The translations under genes were made by a program, and so were the position numbers. A DNA stretch of 64,000 nt from an uncultured Blautia sp. (GTDB taxonomy: Bacteria > Bacillota > Clostridia > Lachnospirales > Lachnospiraceae), in NCBI GenBank assembly GCA_900539145.1, contig UQAX01000009.1, positions 1 through 64,000 of the forward strand, in the 5' to 3' direction. Each line of letters starts with the position of its first letter. Positions within the stretch are counted from its first letter, which is position 1. Shown here one piece after another: positions 7,900 to 15,769 of this stretch. The notes under the pieces are model-generated. The model did not search any database, was not told the DNA's origin, and worked only from the letters and a program-made list of their open reading frames with translations.

Positions 7900-8853
7900 T
7901 TAAACTTTTTTCAGCATAGAAGCATATTTTTCCTGTTCAGCTTTTGGTATTTTCAGCAGAAGCATAGCCTGCTCTGCATTTATTTTCAGAGAGTCCATGA
8001 GATTTTGAAGTGCTTGAAAAGTAGCCTTTTCAATGCCTCTTTCTTCTACACCTTTACTAAGGTTACACATCAGAGATACCTCCTTTTCTAAATTTTGCGT
8101 CATTTTTATGTTGAAATCATCATGAAGAATTTCCTCTTTTTCATCGGGTGTTTTTTTGGAACATAGCAGGACGTCTAAAAGCTTTAAAACACCGGTATAA
8201 TTTTGGCTGTTTGAATTGCCTAAGCAAATTAAAATAGTAGATAGTAAGTCATAATGTTCCGGTGCTTCAGAAAAGTGTCCTACAAGTTGTTTTTCTGTAA
8301 TAGAGTATTCTGTAATTGTATTTTCCCATTTTTTTGGTGGATTTGGACAAATCCAAATACTGTATACTTTTTTAATATTCTCATAGTGGGAAGCAGTAAA
8401 TTCTGTCCCGTATTGTGCGGAAATCATACGACTGCAATAGTATATGCCACGTTTTAAAAGAGGATACCCGGGATAGAAATCGTTTTGTGCTTCTATGTTG
8501 AGAATTAAACGGATAAAATCTTTGGATTTCGGTGCTGTCGCCAGAAATCGTATGTCGTATGTAACAGTACCTTCGGTAATGGTTTTATCTTCTGTGCTTA
8601 GACCTTTAATCATGGAGTTGGTAACGATATTCGTTTCATCTGGTGTAACGGGAACCTTTGCGATTTGAGGTTCACCCTCGATGTAATTGTCCATAATTTC
8701 TTGAATACTGCAATTTCGGTATTCTTTTAGACAATTCTTCATAATCCATGCAAGAATAACCTTGTCTGAAAGAAGACGCTTGCAAGCGGCATCATAATCA
8801 GCATGGCTTCTCGCTGTATGAAGTGTTTTGGATAACGTTGTTCCGACCTCCAA
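7900..8853 (-). CDS. Rpn-family PD-(D/E)XK nuclease / putative transposase
   Basis: A 317-residue protein of the Rpn (recombination-promoting nuclease, YhgA-like, PDDEXK) type common in many copies in Lachnospiraceae. Visible nuclease core: VTYDIRF with the acidic residue, then LILNIEAQND giving the E-x-Q catalytic pair. After the core comes a helical region and the characteristic tail with KGVEERGIEKATFQAL and EQAMLLLKIPKAEQ. E. coli Rpn proteins are DNA endonucleases that raise RecA-independent recombination; that this copy is active is inference. It has no inverted-repeat ends or partner transposase nearby. Convergent with tRNA-Gly. Confidence 0.75.
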   Translation of the reverse strand: MEVGTTLSKTLHTARSHADYDAACKRLLSDKVILAWIMKNCLKEYRNCSIQEIMDNYIEGEPQIAKVPVTPDETNIVTNSMIKGLSTEDKTITEGTVTYDIRFLATAPKSKDFIRLILNIEAQNDFYPGYPLLKRGIYYCSRMISAQYGTEFTASHYENIKKVYSIWICPNPPKKWENTITEYSITEKQLVGHFSEAPEHYDLLSTILICLGNSNSQNYTGVLKLLDVLLCSKKTPDEKEEILHDDFNIKMTQNLEKEVSLMCNLSKGVEERGIEKATFQALQNLMDSLKINAEQAMLLLKIPKAEQEKYASMLKKV

Positions 8854-8990
8854 TAAATCACCACCTTGCTTGTCTTACAATCAGTATAAGACAGCCCATA
8901 TAGAAATACAAGGGGAAAACAGAAAAATAGAATGACGGATAACTGTGAGAATGATATAATTTTCAATAACAAAAACAGGAGGTTGTGATT

Positions 8991-9413
8991 ATGGAATATA
9001 GAAAATTTCAAAATAAAATCATTGTGAGAATGGATAAGGGCGAGGAAATTTTAGAAAAAGTCCGTGAGGTAGCGGAGAAAGAAAAGATTAAATTGGCAGA
9101 CATCAGCGCACTGGGAGCGGTCAGTGAATTTACAGTGGGTGTGTTTGATACAGAGGCAAAAGAATATCATGCCAATGAATTTAAAGGAAGCTTTGAAATA
9201 GTTTCTTTAACAGGGACAATCAATACTATGAATGATGAATTCTACTGCCATCTTCACATGAGTGCAGGAAATGAAAAAGGGCAGGTGTTTGGGGGACATT
9301 TAAACAAAGCAATTATCAGCGCCACATGTGAAATGGTTATTACGTTAATAGAGGGCAGAGTAGACAGACGATTTGAGGAAAAAGTGGGATTAAATCTGTT
9401 TCAATTTCAGTAA
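8991..9413 (+). CDS. PPC/DUF296 domain protein
   Basis: A 140-residue protein consisting of one PPC (DUF296) domain, the fold shared by plant AT-hook proteins and many small bacterial proteins. Motifs: LADISALGAVSEFTVGVFD, FEIVSLTGTI, HLHMSAG and GQVFGGHLNKAIISATCEM, with the conserved HxH and GGHL histidines that may bind metal. No AT-hook is present, so the DNA-binding name does not directly apply; bacterial function unknown. ATG 8991 is 8 nt after AGGAGG (8977-8982); an in-frame GTG at 8985 is too close. TATAAT at 8955-8960 is a likely -10. Confidence 0.85.
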   Translation: MEYRKFQNKIIVRMDKGEEILEKVREVAEKEKIKLADISALGAVSEFTVGVFDTEAKEYHANEFKGSFEIVSLTGTINTMNDEFYCHLHMSAGNEKGQVFGGHLNKAIISATCEMVITLIEGRVDRRFEEKVGLNLFQFQ

Positions 9414-9486
9414 ATGTGGAAATATTTTTAAAACTGTGATACAATACTTGAACAAAGAAACTCAAGGCTAAGGAGGTAGTTGCTTT

Positions 9487-9825
9487 ATGAAAATGATTTT
9501 TGCGATTGTACGAAAAGAAGATGAGGGATTTGTAATAGAGCGATTAAATAAAGAGAAAATCAGTGTGACAAAGCTTTCCAGTACAGGTGGATTTTTACGT
9601 AAAGGAAACGCCACATTGATGATTGGTACAGAGGATGAACAGGTAGATACGGTACTTCAGATTATTAAAGAAGAATGTTCCAGACGTCAGGAGGTCATGA
9701 TGAACCCTGCTTATTCTGCCGGCACAAAAGGTCCTGTTATGGGATATGCAGCTCCGCCGGTAACCATTGAAGTAGGCGGTGCAACGGTATTTATTGTAAA
9801 TGTAGAGCAGTTTATTAAATTATAG
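9487..9825 (+). CDS. darA: Cyclic di-AMP receptor (PII-like, DarA/PstA)
   Basis: A 112-residue PII-like protein of the DUF970 family, known in Bacillus, Listeria and Staphylococcus to bind c-di-AMP as a trimer. Diagnostic stretches are KMIFAIVRKED, LSSTGGFLRKGNATLMIGTED, and the C-terminal GGATVFIVNVEQF. Length matches the family. The output partner is unknown even in model species. It sits just before bcp and yaaA (33 bp), so it may share a transcript with these peroxide-defence genes. Confidence 0.92.
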   Translation: MKMIFAIVRKEDEGFVIERLNKEKISVTKLSSTGGFLRKGNATLMIGTEDEQVDTVLQIIKEECSRRQEVMMNPAYSAGTKGPVMGYAAPPVTIEVGGATVFIVNVEQFIKL

Positions 9826-9857
9826 AGAAAAATAGAATAGGCATAGGAGAAAATAAT

Positions 9858-10310
9858 ATGTTAGAAATCGGTACAAAGGCGCCGGATTTTTCATTGCCGG
9901 ACCAGAACGGAGAAATTCATAGTCTGGAAGAATATAAAGGAAAAAAAGTAATTTTATATTTTTATCCAAGAGACAATACCGCAGGCTGTACAACGCAGGC
10001 TTGTGGTTTTGCCGAGCGATATCCTCAGTTCTTAGAAAAAAACGCTGTGGTTTTAGGGGTAAGCAAGGACAGTGTTGCTTCACATAAAAAATTTGAGGAA
10101 AAGTATGAGCTTCCTTTTACATTGTTATCTGATACGGAATTATCCTGTATTCAGGCTTATGATGTATGGAAAGAGAAAAATAATTACGGAAAGAAGACTA
10201 TGGGTGTGGTTCGCACCACCTATTTAATTGACGAGCAGGGAATAATCGTAAAAGCTTTCGGAAAAGTGAAAGCAGCAGATAATCCTGCACAGATGTTAGA
10301 GGAATTATAG
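9858..10310 (+). CDS. bcp: Thiol peroxidase, Bcp/PrxQ-type peroxiredoxin
   Basis: A 150-residue peroxiredoxin. The peroxidatic site reads FYPRDNTAGCTTQACGF, with the second cysteine five residues later as in atypical 2-Cys PrxQ enzymes; the usual family form is TPGCT, here TAGCT, so the conserved proline is replaced by alanine. GVSKDSVASHKKF follows. It reduces H2O2 and organic peroxides using thioredoxin. Nine bp separate it from yaaA, consistent with an oxidative-stress operon. Confidence 0.9.
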   Translation: MLEIGTKAPDFSLPDQNGEIHSLEEYKGKKVILYFYPRDNTAGCTTQACGFAERYPQFLEKNAVVLGVSKDSVASHKKFEEKYELPFTLLSDTELSCIQAYDVWKEKNNYGKKTMGVVRTTYLIDEQGIIVKAFGKVKAADNPAQMLEEL

Positions 10311-10318
10311 GATTATTT

Positions 10319-11059
10319 ATGAAGATTATTATTTCACCGGCAAAGAAAATGAATGTAGATACAGACTGTCTGCCGATACAGGGGCTGCCAAAGTTTTTAC
10401 CGGAGGCAGAAAGCTTATGTGAGAAAATCAGGGGATATACTTACGAGGAGCAGAAAGCATTGTGGAAATGCAATGACAAAATCGCAAGACTAAACGCAGA
10501 GCGTTTTCGTGATATGAATTTGAAGACAGGTCTTACACCGGCAATCCTGTCCTACGAGGGCTTGCAGTATCAGCACATAGCGCCACAGGTTTTCACAGAA
10601 AAAGAGCTGACCTATATTCAGGAGCATTTGTGTATTTTATCGGGATTTTACGGGGTGTTAAAGCCTTTTGACGGAGTGACACCTTATCGTTTGGAAATGG
10701 GAACCAAGCTGGAAACAGAAGGGTGCAAAGATTTATATGAGTTCTGGGGAGATAAGTTGTATCAAGAAGTAATAAAGGACGACGGAATTGTCATTAATCT
10801 GGCATCTAAAGAATACTCTCAAAGCATTTCCAAATATATTTTGCCAAAGGAGCGCTTCATTACGGTAGAATTTGGAGAAGTTCATAATGGAAAGGTAAAG
10901 CAGAAAGGGACTTTTTCAAAGATGGCGAGAGGCGAGATGGTTCGTTATATGGCGGAAAATCAGATAGAAGATATTGAAAAAATAAAAGAGTTTCATGTTA
11001 TGGGACTGCAGTATGCAGAAGAGTTTTCAAATGAAAATAAAATGGTATTTACTGTATAA
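10319..11059 (+). CDS. yaaA: Peroxide stress protein YaaA (UPF0246)
   Basis: A 246-residue protein opening with MKIIISPAKKMN and containing LSGFYGVLKPFDGVTPYRLEMGTKL and FSKMARGEMVRYM, all typical of YaaA/DUF328. In E. coli YaaA limits intracellular iron and Fenton damage during H2O2 stress, and structures suggest DNA binding. Full length. Follows bcp directly and ends before a bidirectional terminator. Confidence 0.93.
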   Translation: MKIIISPAKKMNVDTDCLPIQGLPKFLPEAESLCEKIRGYTYEEQKALWKCNDKIARLNAERFRDMNLKTGLTPAILSYEGLQYQHIAPQVFTEKELTYIQEHLCILSGFYGVLKPFDGVTPYRLEMGTKLETEGCKDLYEFWGDKLYQEVIKDDGIVINLASKEYSQSISKYILPKERFITVEFGEVHNGKVKQKGTFSKMARGEMVRYMAENQIEDIEKIKEFHVMGLQYAEEFSNENKMVFTV

Positions 11060-11083
11060 AAATGATATTGGGAGCATAAAAAT

Positions 11084-11131
11084 ACCGACAATCTACGGAC
11101 AGTAAAATGTCTGAAAGATTGTCGGTGTTTT
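11084..11131. terminator. Bidirectional terminator between yaaA and ilvE
   Basis: ACCGACAATCT (11084-11094) pairs perfectly with AGATTGTCGGT (11116-11126). TTTT follows on the plus strand and an A-rich run precedes, giving T-runs on the minus strand. Confidence 0.85.
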
Positions 11132-11132
11132 A

Positions 11133-12158
11133 TTATTCTATTACATAAATCCAGTCCTTCGGAGCTTCAATAGTTCCCATCTGAATTCCTGTAAGGGTAT
11201 TGTATAACTGTTTTGTCACTTCGCCCATGGCTTCCATGCCGCTTGGGAAACAGATTTCTTTTCCGTGGTCTACGATTTTGCCTACTGGAGAGATTACAGC
11301 GGCAGTTCCGCAAAGACCGCACTCTGCAAAGTCCTGAAGCTCATCCAGATAAACTTCTCTTTCTTCTGCTTCCAGTCCCAGATAATCTTTTGCAACCTGT
11401 AAAAGGGAACGGCGTGTAATAGAAGGAAGAATACTGTTGGATTTCGGTGTGACTACTTTTTTGTCCTTTGTGATAAAGATAAAGTTTGCACCACCGGTTT
11501 CTTCTACTTTTGTTCTTGTTGCTGCATCTAAGTATAGGTTTTCATCATAACCTTCTTTATGTGCATCTACAATAGCATGCATACTCATGGCATAGTTCAG
11601 TCCTGCTTTAATGTGTCCTGTTCCACAAGGAGCAGCTCTGTCAAAATCGCTGACTCTTAAAGTGAGTGGCTTTACACCACCTTTAAAGTAGGGGCCTACC
11701 GGTGTGGTAAATACACGGAACTGATATTCATCTGCTGGTTTTACGCCGATAACAGGATTTGCTCCAAACATATATGGTCGGATATACAGAGAAGCACCGG
11801 AACCATAAGGAGGAACAAAAGCAGAATTTGCTTTTACTGTTTTAGCCACTGCATCGAGAAATCTTTCAGCAGGAAATGGCGGCATTTCCAGTCGGTTTGC
11901 TGAGTCCACCATACGCTGGGCATTTAAGTCAGGGCGGAAGGTTACTATCTTTCCATCCTTTGTGGTATATGCTTTTAAGCCTTCAAAGACAGTTTGTGCA
12001 TATTGCAGCACACCTGCACATTCATTAATAACTACATTGGCATCTGTTGTCAAAGTGCCTTCGTCCCATTTCCCCTCTTTGAAATTGGATACATAACGGT
12101 AGTCTGTCTGCATATAACCAAATCCAAGATTTTTCCAATCAATATTCTTTTTATCCAT
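11133..12158 (-). CDS. ilvE: Branched-chain amino acid aminotransferase
   Basis: A 341-residue class IV PLP aminotransferase of the BCAT II type. Motifs: YAQTVFEGLKAY, FRPDLNAQRM, RPYMFG, the PLP lysine in GHIKAGLNY, then EETGGANFIF and LCGTAAVISPVG. It interconverts Leu, Ile and Val with their 2-oxo acids using glutamate/2-oxoglutarate. The start at 12158 is preferred because GGAGG (12165-12169) abuts the earlier in-frame ATG at 12164 with no spacing. Stands alone on the minus strand; no T-box or leader seen upstream. Confidence 0.95.
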   Translation of the reverse strand: MDKKNIDWKNLGFGYMQTDYRYVSNFKEGKWDEGTLTTDANVVINECAGVLQYAQTVFEGLKAYTTKDGKIVTFRPDLNAQRMVDSANRLEMPPFPAERFLDAVAKTVKANSAFVPPYGSGASLYIRPYMFGANPVIGVKPADEYQFRVFTTPVGPYFKGGVKPLTLRVSDFDRAAPCGTGHIKAGLNYAMSMHAIVDAHKEGYDENLYLDAATRTKVEETGGANFIFITKDKKVVTPKSNSILPSITRRSLLQVAKDYLGLEAEEREVYLDELQDFAECGLCGTAAVISPVGKIVDHGKEICFPSGMEAMGEVTKQLYNTLTGIQMGTIEAPKDWIYVIE

Positions 12159-12257
12159 TTTCATCCTCCATTCTGCTGCATAGCTGAGCGAAAACAGCTT
12201 TTATGTAATTTTTTAACATTATAAAACTTTAACGTGTGAATTGCAAGAGATGTTCCG

Positions 12258-12286
12258 TTGCTTTTTTACAATCTTTCATATATAAT
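12258..12286 (+). promoter_or_regulatory. Promoter of xpaC-telA
   Basis: TTGCTT (12258-12263), 17-bp spacer, TATAAT (12281-12286); 58 bp before the ATG at 12345. No strong promoter was seen before ispG or polC, so this may drive all four genes. Confidence 0.7.
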
Positions 12287-12344
12287 TTAAGGAAACAGTA
12301 ATCACAGGTTGGTAAATTGGACTGTTAGAATAGGAGTGAATGAC

Positions 12345-13538
12345 ATGCCGGTGAATGATTGGAATAATCTGGGGAGAGATGTAAAGGACATTGTGCAGCA
12401 CGCAATTAACAGCGGAGATTTCAGTGCGCTAAACAGAGACTTAGGTGCGACTCTTGACAGCGCCCTTGGAAATGTTGCACAGAGTATGAAAAGAGCGGGA
12501 AATGCTTACAGCAATAAGTATAGTTACAGACCTTTTGGGGGCTATCGAAGTCCTTCTCAAAAGGAACGAATGAAGGAAGCCAGAGAAGAATTTGCCTTAT
12601 TTGTCAATACAAACGGAGCAAAGGCATTGGGACTTCTTTTTACAACATTGGGAATTGCCCTTACTATTATGTTTGGCGTAACAGCGGGAATATTGGGGAT
12701 TTTATCTCTTTTTATAGGAAGCATTGCTTCTAAAATCGGTACGGTAATGATGATTTTCCTGCCGGCTATGGGACTTAGCGCTATTATGGGTATCTGCGGA
12801 AACCGTTTGCGAAAGAAAATTAAAAGATTTCGTTCTTATGTAAAAACTTTAAACGGAAAACCTTATGCAAATGTAAAGGATTTGGCAAAAAGCGTCAGAA
12901 AATCAGAAAAGTTTGTACGTAAGGATTTAAAGAAAATGATTGACAAACGAATGTTTTTGGAAGGTCATCTGGATAAAAACGGCGTGTGTTTTATGGCGAC
13001 AGACGATGCTTATGAGCAGTATTTAGAGACAGAACGAAACATGGAGGAAAGAAAAGCAGAAGAAGCAAGAAGACCGAAAACACAGCTTTCCGAGGATGTG
13101 CAAAAGGTTATTGAGGAGGGCAATCGTTATATCGAAGAAATCAGAAGAAGCAACGATGCCATTCCGGGAGTGGAGATTTCCAATAAAATGTATCATCTGG
13201 AAAATGTAATCCGGAGAATTTTCCAGAGGGTAGAAAAGCATCCGGAGCTTATCAACGATTTACATAAGTTTATGGATTATTATCTTCCGACTACCATGAA
13301 GCTTTTGAATGCTTATGAGGAATTGGATAAGCAGGATATGCAGGGAGAAAATATTAAAACAGCAAAATCAGAAATCGAAAATACATTAGATACCATTAAC
13401 GTTGCTTTTGAAAATCTGCTGGACAGCTTTTATAAAGAAACCGCATGGGACGTATCATCGGATATATCTGTTTTAAAGACCATGTTTGCCCAGGAGGGAC
13501 TGACAGAAAAAAATAATTTTCAGGGAAAGGATAATTAA
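12345..13538 (+). CDS. xpaC: XpaC-family membrane protein (5-bromo-4-chloroindolyl phosphate hydrolysis protein)
   Basis: A 397-residue protein. An amphipathic N-terminal third is followed by two close transmembrane helices (about residues 95-150: LGLLFTTLGIALTIMFG and VMMIFLPAMGLSAIMG), then a long charged helical region including the XpaC domain (about 160-380). ATG 12345 has AGGAG 8 nt upstream (12332-12336). The name comes from a Bacillus hydrolysis phenotype; molecular function is unknown. Encoded 3 bp before telA, the usual XpaC-TelA pairing, which suggests the two proteins act together at the membrane. Confidence 0.82.
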   Translation: MPVNDWNNLGRDVKDIVQHAINSGDFSALNRDLGATLDSALGNVAQSMKRAGNAYSNKYSYRPFGGYRSPSQKERMKEAREEFALFVNTNGAKALGLLFTTLGIALTIMFGVTAGILGILSLFIGSIASKIGTVMMIFLPAMGLSAIMGICGNRLRKKIKRFRSYVKTLNGKPYANVKDLAKSVRKSEKFVRKDLKKMIDKRMFLEGHLDKNGVCFMATDDAYEQYLETERNMEERKAEEARRPKTQLSEDVQKVIEEGNRYIEEIRRSNDAIPGVEISNKMYHLENVIRRIFQRVEKHPELINDLHKFMDYYLPTTMKLLNAYEELDKQDMQGENIKTAKSEIENTLDTINVAFENLLDSFYKETAWDVSSDISVLKTMFAQEGLTEKNNFQGKDN

Positions 13539-13541
13539 ATT

Positions 13542-14684
13542 ATGAGTGATGAATTAAAAGATTTTACAGTGACACCTACCCTTACCTTTGAGCCTTTGCA
13601 GGAACAGGCTCCTGTGGCAGAGGTGAAGAAAGAAGAACCGGCAAAGCCTGAGATGGACGACAGTATTTTATCTGAGGAAGAAAGAAAAATCGTAGATGAT
13701 TTTGCACGTCAGATTGACATTCGAAATTCAGCGGCAATTTTGCAGTACGGAGCAGGAACACAGAAGAAAATGGCTGATTTTTCAGAGGATGCTCTTGAAA
13801 AGGTGCGCACAAAGGATTTAGGCGAAGTAGGGGATTTGCTGGAAAATGTGGTGACAGAATTAAAGAATTTCGATGCGGAAGAAGAACGCAAAGGAATTAT
13901 GGGCTTTTTCAAAAAGGGTGCAAATAAACTGGAAGCCATGAAGAACAAATATTCCAAAGCAGAAGCAAATGTAAATAAAATTGTGGAAACTTTGGAAAAA
14001 CATCAGATACAGCTGATGAAGGATGCGGCAATTATGGATAAAATGTACGCATTAAATTTAAACTATTTTAAAGAGCTGTCTATGTATATTTTGGCCGGAA
14101 AGAAGAAATTGGAAGAAATCCGTTCCACAGAGCTGCCTCAGCTTATGGCAAAAGCACAGGCAAGCGGTCTTCCGGAGGATGCGCAGGCTGCAAAGGATTT
14201 GGACTCTCTGTGCGAACGTTTTGAAAAGAAAATTCATGATTTGGAGCTGACACGTATGATTGCCGTACAGACAGCGCCGCAAATCCGTCTGGTACAGGGA
14301 AATGATACGTTAATGGCAGAAAAAATCCAGTCTACCATTGTCAATACCATTCCTCTTTGGAAAAGTCAGATGGTAATTGCTCTTGGCGTGGCACATTCCA
14401 CAGAGGCCGCAAAGGCGCAGAGAGAAGTAACAGATATGACAAATGCTCTTTTACAGAAGAATGCTCAGACTTTAAAAATGGCTACCATAGAAGCTGCAAA
14501 AGAGTCTGAAAGAGGAATTGTAGATATTGAAACATTACAGAAAACAAACGAGTCCTTAATCAGCACCTTTGATGAAGTTATGAATATTCAGCGGGAAGGC
14601 AGAGAAAAGAGACGTGCAGCAGAGGCAGAAATATATCGTCTGGAAGGTGAATTGAAACAGAAACTTTTACAGATTAATCATTAA
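13542..14684 (+). CDS. telA: TelA-family toxic anion resistance protein
   Basis: A 380-residue, almost entirely helical soluble protein. LSEEERKIVDDFARQIDIRN near residue 45 and VRLVQGND/TIVNTIPLWKSQMVIALG near residues 245-285 are the recognisable TelA signatures. TelA/KlaA homologues were linked to tellurite resistance and in Firmicutes to resistance to some envelope-acting antimicrobials and nisin, mechanism unresolved. It directly follows xpaC and is 14 bp before ispG. Confidence 0.88.
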   Translation: MSDELKDFTVTPTLTFEPLQEQAPVAEVKKEEPAKPEMDDSILSEEERKIVDDFARQIDIRNSAAILQYGAGTQKKMADFSEDALEKVRTKDLGEVGDLLENVVTELKNFDAEEERKGIMGFFKKGANKLEAMKNKYSKAEANVNKIVETLEKHQIQLMKDAAIMDKMYALNLNYFKELSMYILAGKKKLEEIRSTELPQLMAKAQASGLPEDAQAAKDLDSLCERFEKKIHDLELTRMIAVQTAPQIRLVQGNDTLMAEKIQSTIVNTIPLWKSQMVIALGVAHSTEAAKAQREVTDMTNALLQKNAQTLKMATIEAAKESERGIVDIETLQKTNESLISTFDEVMNIQREGREKRRAAEAEIYRLEGELKQKLLQINH

Positions 14685-14698
14685 TTGGAGGTGTCTTT

Positions 14699-15751
14699 AT
14701 GTATCGTGAGCATACAAAGGTTGTGCAGATTGGGGATAAGAAAATCGGTGGGGGAAATCCCATTTTAATACAGTCCATGACCAATACAAGAACAGAAGAT
14801 GTAGAGGCAACCGTACAGCAGATATTGGCGCTGGAGGCAGCAGGATGTGAGATTGTCAGATGTACCGTGCCTACCTTAGAGGCAGCAGAGGCATTAAAAG
14901 AGATTAAAAAAAGAATTCACATTCCGCTGGTGGCAGACATTCATTTTGACTATAAAATGGCCATTGCCGCTATGGAAAACGGAGCGGATAAAATTCGTAT
15001 TAATCCGGGAAATATCGGCAGCATTGACAAAATAAAAGCAGTGGTAGACGTTGCAAAAGAGAGAAATGTTCCTATTCGTGTAGGTGTAAACAGTGGTTCC
15101 TTGGAGAAAGAGCTGGTGGAAAAATATCACGGTGTCACTGCTGAAGGACTGGTAGAAAGTGCCCTTGATAAAGTGAGAATTATTGAAGATTTAGGGTATG
15201 ATAATCTTGTAATCAGCATTAAATCCTCTGATGTAATGATGTGTGTAAAGGCACATGAATTGCTGGCAGAACAGACCAATTATCCCCTGCATGTAGGCAT
15301 TACGGAGGCAGGGACTTTATATTCCGGAAATATTAAATCAGCCGTAGGTTTGGGGATTATCTTATATCAGGGAATTGGAGATACTATTCGTGTGTCCCTG
15401 ACCGGCGACCCGGTAGAGGAAATCAAATCAGCAAAGAGAATTTTAAAGACCTTAAATCTCAAAAAAGGCGGAATTGAAGTGGTATCCTGTCCAACCTGCG
15501 GAAGAACGAAGATTGATTTAATCGGACTGGCAAATCAGGTGGAAACTATGGTGCAGGAATTTCCTCTGGATATTAAGGTTGCCGTTATGGGCTGTGTAGT
15601 AAATGGTCCCGGAGAAGCAAAAGAAGCAGATATCGGCATTGCGGGAGGTAAGGGAGAAGGTCTTCTGATTAAAAAAGGAGAAATCGTGAAAAAAGTTCCT
15701 GAGGCAGAGCTTTTATCTGTGCTTCGGGAAGAACTTGAAAACTGGAAATAA
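14699..15751 (+). CDS. ispG: 4-hydroxy-3-methylbut-2-enyl diphosphate synthase
   Basis: A 350-residue IspG/GcpE enzyme of the MEP isoprenoid pathway, converting MEcPP to HMBPP with a [4Fe-4S] cluster. The TIM-barrel part opens with HTKVVQIGDKKIGGGNPILIQSMTNT; the C-terminal cluster domain carries the cysteines in VVSCPTCGRT and VMGCVVNGPGEAK. Length is the bacterial short form. ATG has GGAGGTG upstream. It lies 18 bp before polC, a pairing seen in many Clostridia, often preceded by dxr and rseP, here instead by xpaC-telA. Confidence 0.96.
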   Translation: MYREHTKVVQIGDKKIGGGNPILIQSMTNTRTEDVEATVQQILALEAAGCEIVRCTVPTLEAAEALKEIKKRIHIPLVADIHFDYKMAIAAMENGADKIRINPGNIGSIDKIKAVVDVAKERNVPIRVGVNSGSLEKELVEKYHGVTAEGLVESALDKVRIIEDLGYDNLVISIKSSDVMMCVKAHELLAEQTNYPLHVGITEAGTLYSGNIKSAVGLGIILYQGIGDTIRVSLTGDPVEEIKSAKRILKTLNLKKGGIEVVSCPTCGRTKIDLIGLANQVETMVQEFPLDIKVAVMGCVVNGPGEAKEADIGIAGGKGEGLLIKKGEIVKKVPEAELLSVLREELENWK

Positions 15752-15769
15752 GTATGGAGGCATTGTTTC

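Noticed and set aside
7900..8853. Rpn-type gene as part of an insertion sequence
   Set aside because: No terminal inverted repeats or target duplications seen; these genes are usually stand-alone chromosomal genes in the family.
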